A model generated the notes under the pieces. The model ran no database searches. It was not told where the DNA came from and saw only the letters and a program-made list of their open reading frames with translations. From Hyphomicrobiales bacterium (lineage in GTDB: Bacteria; Pseudomonadota; Alphaproteobacteria; Rhizobiales; Rhizobiaceae), in the NCBI GenBank assembly GCA_900470805.1, contig UCCA01000050.1, positions 1 to 64,000 of the forward strand: a stretch of DNA of 64,000 nucleotides. Reading direction: 5' to 3'. Positions within the stretch are counted from its first letter, which is position 1. Every line of letters begins with the position of its first letter. The position numbers and the translations under genes were made by a program. Shown in pieces: positions 1 through 7,658 of the stretch.

Positions 1-240
1 CATGGCAAGGCCGGCCTTGCGCGCCGACGCCTTTGCGTCCTCGATCGAGACGATATCGCCGACCGCGCCGAACGGGCCGGCCGGAGAGCCGTCAGGGTTC
101 TGCGGGCCGTGGCCTGATATGAAGGCGCGGTCGCCGCGCACGTTCACCCAGGGGAACGGCAGGACCATGTGCGAGGGCAGCGTCAGCGGCTGCGGCAGCA
201 CCAGACCCATCGAGACAAGCTTCTGTTCGTAGTTCGACAT
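1..240 (-). CDS. RidA/YjgF-family protein, 3' end cut by window edge
   Basis: The 80 visible residues start MSNYEQKLVSMG and match the N-terminal half of a RidA/YjgF/UK114 protein, with the family-like segment ISGHGPQNPDG at about residues 43-53. Known relatives act on reactive enamine/imine intermediates, but this longer-N-terminus subgroup is poorly characterised. The catalytic Arg of true RidA lies in the missing C-terminal part, so deaminase activity cannot be judged. The ATG is preceded by GGGGAA, which supports the start. It is the last visible gene of the minus-strand block that runs down from hemC. Confidence 0.8.
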   Translation of the reverse strand, partial: MSNYEQKLVSMGLVLPQPLTLPSHMVLPFPWVNVRGDRAFISGHGPQNPDGSPAGPFGAVGDIVSIEDAKASARKAGLAM

Positions 241-406
241 GGTGTTCCCCTGACATGGCTGCGGTCACTTCCGCGCAAGACGCGCGGCTGTTCGGCCGGA
301 TCGTGGATCGGAACGTCTTTTCGCGCGAGAACAGCGGCCGCAATGGCCCCTATCGCTCGCCTCTGTCTACGAATGGAATGTTAGCACGAAGCGGCTTGCG
401 GCGCAT

Positions 407-1168
407 CTACGCCGAAAGGGCGGCCCTTGAGCGGGCGGCGCTTTTCGCGAGCTTGCCCTCGAAGACGATGTCGAGGAATTCGTCGAGCCAGGCCTTCAGC
501 GGCGCGTCGAACAGCATGCGGCCCTCGAGATGCTCGCGGCCCTGCTGGGCGTTGGGCAGGATGAAGCGCTGGGCGCCGTGGACGACCCAGCGGTGCATCA
601 TCGCTCGCGTCAGCTCGGCATGGAACTGCAGGGCCCAGGCGTGGTCGCCGTAGCGGAAGGCCTGGTTGCGGTAGGTGTCGCCCTCGGCCAGCAACTCGGC
701 GCCGCGCGGCAGGTCGAAGCCTTCGCGGTGGAAGTGGTAGACCATCTTCGGCCAGTGCAGCAGCTGCCGGCCCTTCTCGGTTGCGCGCAGCGGGTACCAG
801 CCGATCTCGGTGGAGCCGTCGGCGTTCGGCTGCACCTTGCCGCCGAGATGGCGCACCAGCATCTGGGCGCCGAGGCAGATGCCGAGCAGCGGTCGCTTTT
901 CCTTCAACGGCACATCCAGCCAGCCGATCTCCGCCTTGACGAAATCATCCGGGTCGTTGGCGCTCATCGGCCCGCCGAAGACGACGGCGCCGGCGTGGGC
1001 CGCCAGCGTCTTCGGCAGCGCCTGGCCAAGCACGGGGCGGCGGATGTCGAGCGGGTAGCCTTTTTCGATCAGCAGCTGGCCGACACGCCCGGGGCTCGAT
1101 CGCTCCTGATGCAGGACGATCAGCACGGGGCGTTTCGGCGGCTGTCCGATACTGTCAGTCGGCATCAT
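407..1168 (-). CDS. Class I glutamine amidotransferase-like protein
   Basis: Predicted 253-aa cytosolic protein of the GATase1 class. It carries the nucleophile elbow GICLGAQ (Cys98) and the His-Glu pair FHAE (His183, Glu185), so the catalytic triad looks complete. There is no fused synthetase domain, as in GuaA-like or YfeJ-like stand-alone amidotransferases, and the acceptor substrate is unknown. An upstream in-frame extension exists but would run deep into the TerB gene. I chose the ATG at 1168, which overlaps the TerB stop by 14 bases; the adjacent ATG at 1165 is equally possible. The overlap suggests translational coupling. Confidence 0.85.
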   Translation of the reverse strand: MMPTDSIGQPPKRPVLIVLHQERSSPGRVGQLLIEKGYPLDIRRPVLGQALPKTLAAHAGAVVFGGPMSANDPDDFVKAEIGWLDVPLKEKRPLLGICLGAQMLVRHLGGKVQPNADGSTEIGWYPLRATEKGRQLLHWPKMVYHFHREGFDLPRGAELLAEGDTYRNQAFRYGDHAWALQFHAELTRAMMHRWVVHGAQRFILPNAQQGREHLEGRMLFDAPLKAWLDEFLDIVFEGKLAKSAARSRAALSA

Positions 1169-1640
1169 CTTGCACCACGTCGATGCCGGTGACGCGCTTT
1201 GCCGCTTCCTGACGCTTCTGGATGCGCTCGCGGGCGGAGACGCCGAGCAGTTCGGCGATCCGCCAGATGGCATCGTCTTCCATCTCGCTGCGCTCGCCAT
1301 CGGCATAGACGATGTCCCAGAGGATGCCGATCAGCTCGAGCCGTTGCTCGGTGTCGAGATGGCGCTTCAGGTCGGAGGTGAAGCGGTAGTAATCGACCGC
1401 GTCGCTCTCGGCCTCCTGACCGGCGGCGATCAGCGCGTCGAGCTGCTTGCCGTCGAGGCCATACTGGTCCTTCAAGAGCTTGCGCAGGCGCTTCTTCTCG
1501 CTGTCCTTGATCTGGCCGTCGGACTCCATCACCTGCATGCACAGCGCCGCCACCGCGATCCTGGGATCATCGGGTGCGAAGGTGCTCTTCGGGTGGTCGT
1601 TTGTCAGGTTCTGGAAAAATGCCTGGAAGCGTTCGAACAT
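1155..1640 (-). CDS. TerB-family protein
   Basis: 161-aa soluble protein with the all-helical TerB fold signature: an acidic helix with VMESDGQIKDSEKKRL at about residues 37-52 and a second pseudo-repeat with DIVYADGERSEMEDDAIW at about 108-125. TerB-like domains bind divalent metal through such acidic residues, and the name comes from tellurite-resistance operons. No other ter genes are present, so tellurite resistance is not implied. It sits 15 bases downstream of the HemY-like gene and overlaps the amidotransferase gene. Its true role is unknown. Confidence 0.8.
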   Translation of the reverse strand: MFERFQAFFQNLTNDHPKSTFAPDDPRIAVAALCMQVMESDGQIKDSEKKRLRKLLKDQYGLDGKQLDALIAAGQEAESDAVDYYRFTSDLKRHLDTEQRLELIGILWDIVYADGERSEMEDDAIWRIAELLGVSARERIQKRQEAAKRVTGIDVVQDDAD

Positions 1641-1655
1641 ACGGGTCCTGTCTGT

Positions 1656-3281
1656 CTAGAAGAGGCGAAGCCGCGTCTTGGGTTCGGGCTCGGCCTTGGG
1701 GTTCTTGACGCCCGGATCGTCGGGCAGCCCGCCGAAGAAGGGGCGGGGTTCCGGGGCGTCGGATGGCTGTCTTGTCGGCGTGGGCTGTATGTCCACCGCT
1801 TTTGCCGGCGGCTTGGGCGCCGGTATCGGCTCAGGCGTTGGCCGTGCCGCCCTGGCGATGCTGGCGGCGCGCTCTAGCTCGATGATGCGGTGGTCGGCGG
1901 CCGCACTTTCGGCGCGGATGTCGCGCACGGGCGGCAGGCTTTTCAGGGCAGTGTCGATCGACAGCGCCGTGCCGTCCTCGACCGGACCCTCGAGCTGGGC
2001 GAAGGCTGTCTTCCAGGCGAAGGCGTCGAGCTTGCCCGTCACCGGCGAAAGCGGCAGCCATTTGTCGGAGACGTAGCCGTCGGCCACCCATGCCGGATCG
2101 CGCGGCGCCTTCAGCGCCTGCGCCAGCCAGTGGCGGATGCGGCCCTGATCGCCGGTCTCGGCCTCCTCGATATCGGCGAGCAGCAGGAACGCGGCCTCGC
2201 GCGGCTCGACGCGGGCGGCGGCTTCGGCCTTGGCGCGGGCCTTGCCGAAATCCCTGGCGTCAAGCGCCGCCTGGGCGACGACAAGCAGCGATTCGATGTT
2301 GTTGGGCCTGATGTTCTCGAGCTTCTCGGCGCGTTTCAGCCGGTCGGCAGTGGAATCACCGCTGCGGGCACGGACATAGGTGGCGCCGATCTCGGGATGC
2401 GGGTTGGCCTTCCAGGCCTGCTCGAGAATGGAGGCGGCCTTGCGCAGCTTGTCCTCGCGAAACAGCGCCTTGGCGGCAATGATCGCCGCCGGCTCGAAAT
2501 CGGCCGACAGTTTCAGCGCATGGGTGGCGTCGTCGCGGGCGCCGGCCGGGTCGTTTTCCAGCTTCTCGGTGGCGCGGGCCGTCAGCAGCACGGCGCGCAG
2601 GCGGTCTGCCTCCGGCTTGTCGATGACGCGGGCGGCCTTCTGCTGTTCGAGCAACCGGATGGCGTCGTCCCAGCGGCCGGCCTGGCTGCGCGATTCCAGC
2701 GTCGCCTGCGCGGCCCAGGGCAGATAGGGCGCGTTTTCGGCGGCCTTCTCGGCATATTGCCGGGCGGCTTCGCTGGCGCCGAGGCGCTTGGCTTCGAGAT
2801 AGAGACCGCGCAGGCCGAGCTCGCGGGTCTCGGGATCCTCCGCCATGGCCTCGAACTTGGCGCGGGCCTCGTCGTGACGGCCCTCGATCAGGGCGGCCTG
2901 GGCTTCGAGCAGGGCGATCAGCGGCTCCTGGTCGGCGCGGATCAGGCCGCGCGAGCGGGCGGCCATCTTGCGGGCGAGCAGCGCATTGCCGGCGCCGGCG
3001 GCGATCAGGCCGGTCGACAGCGCCTGATAGCCGCGGTCACGCTTGCGGGCGCGGAAATAGCGGGTGACGGAGTGGGGAGAGGTCCAGATGACCCGCACCA
3101 GCCACCAGGCGACCATCACAAGCGCGATCAGCGCAATAATGGCGGTGGCGGCGACGATCAGCCGAGTCTGGTAAAGCTGACCTTCCCAGATCAGCGACAG
3201 ATCGCCGGGGCGATCGGCCAGCCAGGAGAAGCCGTAACCGAGGATGAGGACGAGAATTGCGAAGACGACGAGCCTGACCAT
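1656..3281 (-). CDS. hemY: HemY-like inner-membrane TPR protein
   Basis: 541-aa protein starting MVRLVVFAIL, with two N-terminal membrane segments (about residues 2-20 and 42-62). A long helical TPR-like region follows, and the tail is Pro-rich (from about residue 490). This is the HemY_N plus TPR architecture found beside hemC and hemD in proteobacteria. Despite the name it is not protoporphyrinogen oxidase; the family is thought to act as a membrane scaffold linked to late haem synthesis. The upstream in-frame extension overlaps the mitofilin gene heavily, so the ATG at 3281 is preferred. That start lies 4 bases after the mitofilin stop. Confidence 0.85.
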   Translation of the reverse strand: MVRLVVFAILVLILGYGFSWLADRPGDLSLIWEGQLYQTRLIVAATAIIALIALVMVAWWLVRVIWTSPHSVTRYFRARKRDRGYQALSTGLIAAGAGNALLARKMAARSRGLIRADQEPLIALLEAQAALIEGRHDEARAKFEAMAEDPETRELGLRGLYLEAKRLGASEAARQYAEKAAENAPYLPWAAQATLESRSQAGRWDDAIRLLEQQKAARVIDKPEADRLRAVLLTARATEKLENDPAGARDDATHALKLSADFEPAAIIAAKALFREDKLRKAASILEQAWKANPHPEIGATYVRARSGDSTADRLKRAEKLENIRPNNIESLLVVAQAALDARDFGKARAKAEAAARVEPREAAFLLLADIEEAETGDQGRIRHWLAQALKAPRDPAWVADGYVSDKWLPLSPVTGKLDAFAWKTAFAQLEGPVEDGTALSIDTALKSLPPVRDIRAESAAADHRIIELERAASIARAARPTPEPIPAPKPPAKAVDIQPTPTRQPSDAPEPRPFFGGLPDDPGVKNPKAEPEPKTRLRLF

Positions 3282-3285
3282 GTCC

Positions 3286-4611
3286 TCAGCCCTCCTTGCC
3301 GGTGCCGGATAAGGGGGCAGTGCCATTGGCACCGGTGCCGGAAACCGCCTTCGACAGGGCGCTGCCGACCAGCTCCTCGACGCGGATGCGGGCTTCCAGC
3401 GACTGCTTGAAGGCGGCCGAGGCCTGCTTGGCCTCCGATGGCAGCGTGTTCCATTCGGTGGCCGCGCCCGGGAGGTCGCCGTTCTTCACCTTGTCTTCCA
3501 AGCGCGCGGCAATCGCCTCGACGCTGTCGCCCTCGATGTTGCCGACGGGGCGCACCGTGACCAGCGACTTGGCGCCTGATATCAGCCGGTCGGACCAGCT
3601 CTGGTTCGGGTCGGCCTTGTTGACGCTGCCGATGATTGCGGTCGCGACGTCGGGGACCTCGCGGATCAGCTCGGCGCGCGAGGGCACCCCGGTTTCGGCG
3701 AACTGCTTGAGGTCGGTGGCGACGGGATCATCCGGCGAGACGCCGGCGAAGGTGTCGAGTTCTGCGACGAAGGGGCCGCCGCGATCGATGGCGGCCTTCA
3801 GCGCCGCCGCGGCGATCGCCTTGGCGACAGCAACGTCCTGGCGCGGCTCGTTGAGCTTCTTTTCGGCGTCCGCCAGGCGCTGTTCGATCTCGGCGCCGTT
3901 GCTGGCGCGCTGTTCGGTGGCCTGGGTGACGGTGCCGCGCAGCTGCTCGAGCTCAGCGGTGAGATCGGCGAGCTTCTGGTTCAGTGCATCCGTGGTGGCG
4001 CTGTCTGCGCTGGATGCTGCAGTCGGGGCTGCCTTGGCAGCGGCTTCCAGCGCCTCGACGCGCTTGGCCAGGGTGTCGTCAATGGCGGCGGGCGGCGCCG
4101 CGGATGCGAGATTGGCGACGGACTGCTTGAGGCCGTCGATCTCGCCGGAAAGGCTTGATATCTCTTGCGTCGGCACCGGGCTCGATGAGCCGGGCAGGAA
4201 GCCGGCATACTGGATGGCGCCGGCGCCGGCGAGCGCGATCAGCCCACCGACGATGCCGGCGGCGATCAGGCCGGAGGTGTTTCCGTGCTGGCGGGGCTGC
4301 TCGAGCACGGGTTCGACGGGTTCCGGCGCATGGCTGTAGGCCGGAGGCTGTTCGTCGGGTGCCGGGTGTTCAGACGCCTTGTCGCCGTACGTTGCCTCTT
4401 CGTAAGTCTTCTCTTCCGGCAGCCTGTCTTCCTCGAACACCGGTTCGGCAGGCTCCGGCGTGGTCTCGGCCTTTACCGATTCGGTCGCCTCCACCGGCTC
4501 GCGGCCATCCTTTTCGGCATCGGTTGATGAGGCAATCTCCTGCGCATCGAGGTCGATCGTGACCGGCTCGTCGGTGCTCTTCGAATGGCGTGGTGGATTT
4601 CCTGGTGCCAT
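3286..4611 (-). CDS. Mitofilin-domain (COG4223-type) membrane protein
   Basis: 441-aa protein with an acidic, Glu/Pro-rich cytoplasmic N-terminus (residues 1-110) and one Gly/Ala-rich transmembrane segment (about 113-140). A coiled-coil region follows (about 150-265), then a helical C-terminal domain. This is the alphaproteobacterial counterpart of mitochondrial Mic60/mitofilin and is typically encoded between hemD and hemY. In related alphaproteobacteria it shapes inner membrane and contacts outer-membrane partners. Here it is parted from hemD by two opposite-strand genes, so it and hemY probably need their own promoter in 4612-4851. Confidence 0.87.
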   Translation of the reverse strand: MAPGNPPRHSKSTDEPVTIDLDAQEIASSTDAEKDGREPVEATESVKAETTPEPAEPVFEEDRLPEEKTYEEATYGDKASEHPAPDEQPPAYSHAPEPVEPVLEQPRQHGNTSGLIAAGIVGGLIALAGAGAIQYAGFLPGSSSPVPTQEISSLSGEIDGLKQSVANLASAAPPAAIDDTLAKRVEALEAAAKAAPTAASSADSATTDALNQKLADLTAELEQLRGTVTQATEQRASNGAEIEQRLADAEKKLNEPRQDVAVAKAIAAAALKAAIDRGGPFVAELDTFAGVSPDDPVATDLKQFAETGVPSRAELIREVPDVATAIIGSVNKADPNQSWSDRLISGAKSLVTVRPVGNIEGDSVEAIAARLEDKVKNGDLPGAATEWNTLPSEAKQASAAFKQSLEARIRVEELVGSALSKAVSGTGANGTAPLSGTGKEG

Positions 4612-4770
4612 GAGACCCTCATTCTTCTTGCAATCGTTCGAAAGTAGTCAGTGAAGCCGGTCAAGGAAAGAGGCGAGATGAAATTTGCGCAATTCGCTGG
4701 CTGCGGCCACCCGAATTTGTTGCTGAGAAGCGGGCATGGAAGCATCGTTGTTAAAGGGACGGTTTTGGTT

Positions 4771-4798
4771 TAATATTGAATCGATTGATTTTATATTA
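4771..4798. promoter_or_regulatory. AT-rich imperfect palindrome, candidate operator
   Basis: A 28-bp interrupted palindrome in GC-rich surroundings. Its outer arms TAATAT and ATATTA match perfectly, and 22 of 28 positions are symmetric overall. Its centre lies about 67 bases upstream of the nucleotidyltransferase start and between two divergent genes. Autoregulation by that protein's winged-helix domain is an inference. Confidence 0.45.
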
Positions 4799-4851
4799 GA
4801 TCGAATGGGTTGTTGTCGGATCGTTTGTGTGTCCGATCAGGAGGTCCTGTC

Positions 4852-5514
4852 TTGGCCAGAACCATTGCCCAGAGCGCGATCAGGAACCCGCTCGACCTGC
4901 TGTTCGGGGTCGATTCGAATGTCCGAGTCTTGCGCGTCCTCGCCCGCCACCGAGGGCTGCTTTCGGCGTCCGACATCAGCCGCCGTGCCGGCTTGTCGAA
5001 GAGCAGTACGCGCCTCGGCCTGATCTCGCTCGAGCAAGGCGGTATCGTGTCCGCCGAGGGATCGGGATACAACCGGCTGTATCGACTGAATGGCGGACAC
5101 TATCTTTCCGATGACATCGCGCGCCTGTTTGATGCCGAGGACCGCCGCTTCGCTGCTATTATCGAGGCGGTCGCGAACAGTCCGGGCGAGACTGCGCCGC
5201 TGGTGATGAGCCTCTGGGTCTATGGCAGCGTCGCGCGCAATGAAGACCGGATGGGGAGCGATCTGGATATCGGCGTCGTGGCCGAAGCGGGCGACCTCGC
5301 GGCGGTCGTCGAGGTGGTGCGCAACGGTCTTGCCGATCAAGCTGGGAAGCTCGGTTTCTCGCCTAGCGTCGTCGGTCTCGATTTGGCTGACGTCCGCCGT
5401 CTCGCCCGCGACGGCGATCCGTGGTGGGTCAATGCGGTCAAGGATGCGATCGTGCTGTCGGGCAGGCGGCCCGAGGAGCTCGTCGCGCCGCTGAAAGCTG
5501 CCGCGCATGGCTAG
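4852..5514 (+). CDS. Winged-helix/MNT-type nucleotidyltransferase protein, probable antitoxin
   Basis: 220-aa protein combining an N-terminal winged helix-turn-helix (about residues 20-85) with a minimal nucleotidyltransferase domain. The domain has the polymerase-beta signature YGSVARNE (Gly125-Ser126) and Asp137/Asp139 in SDLDIGV. MNT proteins pair with HEPN proteins as antitoxins that nucleotidylylate the toxin; the DNA-binding fusion suggests it also represses its own promoter. Longer starts exist, but AGGAGG at 4839-4844 sits 7 bases before a TTG at 4852, so that start is chosen. The next gene overlaps by 8 bases. The pair lies opposite to and inside the hem block. Confidence 0.75.
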   Translation: MARTIAQSAIRNPLDLLFGVDSNVRVLRVLARHRGLLSASDISRRAGLSKSSTRLGLISLEQGGIVSAEGSGYNRLYRLNGGHYLSDDIARLFDAEDRRFAAIIEAVANSPGETAPLVMSLWVYGSVARNEDRMGSDLDIGVVAEAGDLAAVVEVVRNGLADQAGKLGFSPSVVGLDLADVRRLARDGDPWWVNAVKDAIVLSGRRPEELVAPLKAAAHG

Positions 5515-5923
5515 AACCAGATCCACCAAGAAGAAGGACGCCGCTTATGTCTCGGGCCGGCTGGCCGTTGCCCGGGGATATCTCAAGGATGCGCGAAACA
5601 GCAATGCGTGGTCGGATCCCGGCGATATCGGAAACCCTTCGATTTCGACGGTGATCAACTGCGCCATCGCCTATGCCGACGCCATCACGGCAAAGTATAG
5701 CGGCGAGATCAATCAAGGCGATCATGGGGCGGTGGTGAAGCTGCTCCGCGCCGCGCTTGGCAACGAGCTGCCGCATCGCCAGGAGGCGAACCTCATGGCG
5801 CTTCTGGAGCAGAAGGACGAGGTGCAACACGGGTCGCGCTTGAAAACGCGCGAGGATGCCGAGCGTGCGCTCGAACGACTAGAGGAGTTTGCTGCCTGGG
5901 CTGAAATGCAGCTTATGAAGTAG
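5507..5923 (+). CDS. HEPN-like small protein with altered catalytic motif
   Basis: 138-aa, mostly helical protein translationally coupled to the upstream nucleotidyltransferase (8-base overlap). The helix pattern fits a HEPN domain, including TVINCAIAYADAI at about residues 49-61 and a late helix with alternating Glu/Arg/Leu from about 115. Where HEPN RNases have R-x4-6-H, and HepT has R-x4-H-x-Y, this protein reads K103-x4-H108-G-S110. The catalytic Arg is therefore Lys and the Tyr modified in HepT is Ser. The HEPN assignment rests on layout, partner and this alignment, not on a search. The stop is 7 bases from the convergent hemD stop. Confidence 0.55.
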   Translation: MARTRSTKKKDAAYVSGRLAVARGYLKDARNSNAWSDPGDIGNPSISTVINCAIAYADAITAKYSGEINQGDHGAVVKLLRAALGNELPHRQEANLMALLEQKDEVQHGSRLKTREDAERALERLEEFAAWAEMQLMK

Positions 5924-5930
5924 TCTCTGA

Positions 5931-6650
5931 TCAGATCAACGACAGAAGGCTGGTCTCGTCGGACGTTTCCGCAATCGCGACATGGCCTTGCAGCTCAGGG
6001 GGCACAGCGTCGGCGACGGTCTTGCTGAGGCAGAGCAGGCGGATGCCGATCAGGGCGTCGAGGTGGGTTGATATCTCGTGGAGCGCAAAGAAGCGTTCGG
6101 CGGTCTGGCGGGAATAGAAGAGGATCGCGTCGGGGGCTTCGGTGGCGAAGATGGTGCGGAGGATCTCGACGGGAACATCGAGCGGCCGCATGCGGTAGCA
6201 TTCGGCGACGGTGAGCGTCAGGCCAAGAGCTTTGGCGCGGGTTTCGAAGGTTTCGGCGCGCGGCGTGCCAGCGAGGTAGAGGATTGGGGATGCTGGTTGG
6301 TCGGCCAGTTCGTTGGCGATGAGCGTCGCTAAGTCGGCGCCGTTGCCTAGAGATGCGGTGACTGATGTGAAGCCGGCCGTTCTTGCCTCGTCGGCGGTGG
6401 CGTCGCCGACGGCGTAGAGCGGGCGGTTGAGGTGGGGGGCGAGGTCGCCGGATCGCCCGGTGATCGCGCGGATGGCTTCGGCGCTGGTGACGGCGACGGG
6501 GCCGTCGGTTTGAGCCAGCGCGGCCAAGGCTTTTTCGGCATCGTGGAGCGGCTTGAACAGCGGCAGCATCAGAGGCTCGTGGCCCATTGCGGCCAGGCGT
6601 TGCGCGGTGCGCGCGCCCGGCTGCGGAGGACGGGTCACGAGCACGCGCAT
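5931..6650 (-). CDS. hemD: Uroporphyrinogen-III synthase
   Basis: 239-aa protein that closes and inverts ring D of hydroxymethylbilane to give uroporphyrinogen III, the precursor of haem, sirohaem and cobalamin. It opens MRVLVTRPPQPG, the typical HemD start. It also has the conserved VAVTSAEAI region (about residues 52-60) and the second-domain ILYLAGTPRAETF (about 122-134). The family is poorly conserved, and the position 5 bases after hemC supports the call strongly. Confidence 0.93.
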   Translation of the reverse strand: MRVLVTRPPQPGARTAQRLAAMGHEPLMLPLFKPLHDAEKALAALAQTDGPVAVTSAEAIRAITGRSGDLAPHLNRPLYAVGDATADEARTAGFTSVTASLGNGADLATLIANELADQPASPILYLAGTPRAETFETRAKALGLTLTVAECYRMRPLDVPVEILRTIFATEAPDAILFYSRQTAERFFALHEISTHLDALIGIRLLCLSKTVADAVPPELQGHVAIAETSDETSLLSLI

Positions 6651-6655
6651 CCGTG

Positions 6656-7591
6656 TCAGCTCCAGTCGTCGAAGAAGGCAGCGCCGGCGCGGGCGCGAAC
6701 ATCCTGGCCGGCGCGGGTGCCGAGCGCCACCGCGTCGCGGCGGTGGCCGTCGATGGTGACGGCGTGCTGCTGGCGGCCGTCGGGGGTGATGATCAGGCCG
6801 TGGAAGCGGATCTGGTCACCCTCGCAGACGGCATAGCCGCCGATCGGCGTGCGGCAGGAGCCGTCGAGTGCGGCCAGAAAGGCGCGCTCGCAGGAGACGG
6901 TGTCGAAGGTCCTGATATCGTTGATCGGCGCAAGCAGGGCGTCGAGGCGGGTATCGCCGATGCGGCTCTCGATGCAGATGGCGCCCTGGGCCGGGGCAGG
7001 GGGGAAGGTGTCGGGGTCTAGGATGTCGGTGATGACATCGACCTTGCCGAGCCGCTTCAGGCCGGCCAGCGCCAGCAGCGTCGCATCGACCTGGCCTTCC
7101 GCCAGCTTTCTGAGCCTGGTATCGACGAGGCCACGGAAGGTGATGACATTGATGTCAGGGCGCATGCGGCGGATCAGCGCCTGGCGGCGCAGCGATGCGG
7201 AGCCGACGGTGGCGCCGTGCGGCAGGTCGATCAGCTTGGGAGCAGTGCGGCCCACGACTGCATCGCGAATGTCCTCGCGGGGCAGGTAGGCCGAAAGACA
7301 GAGCCCTTCGGGCAGCGCTGTCGGCATGTCCTTGGTGGAATGCACGGCGATATCGAGATCGCCGATCGCGAGCTTCTCTTCCAGTTCCTCGGTGAACAGG
7401 CCCTTGCCGCCGATCTCGGCCAGTGAGCGATCAGTGATGCGGTCGCCCTTGGTGGAGAGCACGACGATCTCGAACATCTCTTCCGGCAGGCCGTGCGCCG
7501 CCATCAGCCGGTCGCGGGCCTCGTTGGCCTGGGCGAGCGCCAGGGGACTGCCTCGGGTGCCGATCCGGAAAGGTTTTGTTTGCATCCGCAT
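6656..7591 (-). CDS. hemC: Hydroxymethylbilane synthase (porphobilinogen deaminase)
   Basis: 311-aa enzyme that polymerises four porphobilinogens into hydroxymethylbilane. Visible hallmarks are IGTRGSPLALAQ (about residues 10-21), VHSTKDMP with catalytic Asp88, and Cys246 in DGSCRTPIGGYA, which holds the dipyrromethane cofactor. The length is normal. Starts at 7591 or 7585 are both possible. It is divergent from tsaD across only 67 bases, so the two share a compact promoter region, and it is followed at once by hemD. Confidence 0.97.
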   Translation of the reverse strand: MRMQTKPFRIGTRGSPLALAQANEARDRLMAAHGLPEEMFEIVVLSTKGDRITDRSLAEIGGKGLFTEELEEKLAIGDLDIAVHSTKDMPTALPEGLCLSAYLPREDIRDAVVGRTAPKLIDLPHGATVGSASLRRQALIRRMRPDINVITFRGLVDTRLRKLAEGQVDATLLALAGLKRLGKVDVITDILDPDTFPPAPAQGAICIESRIGDTRLDALLAPINDIRTFDTVSCERAFLAALDGSCRTPIGGYAVCEGDQIRFHGLIITPDGRQQHAVTIDGHRRDAVALGTRAGQDVRARAGAAFFDDWS

Positions 7592-7658
7592 TGATCCGTT
7601 GTTACCGGAGTTTCTCGTAAACGGGTTTCAGACCCATCGCAATCAACGATCAGGCTCC

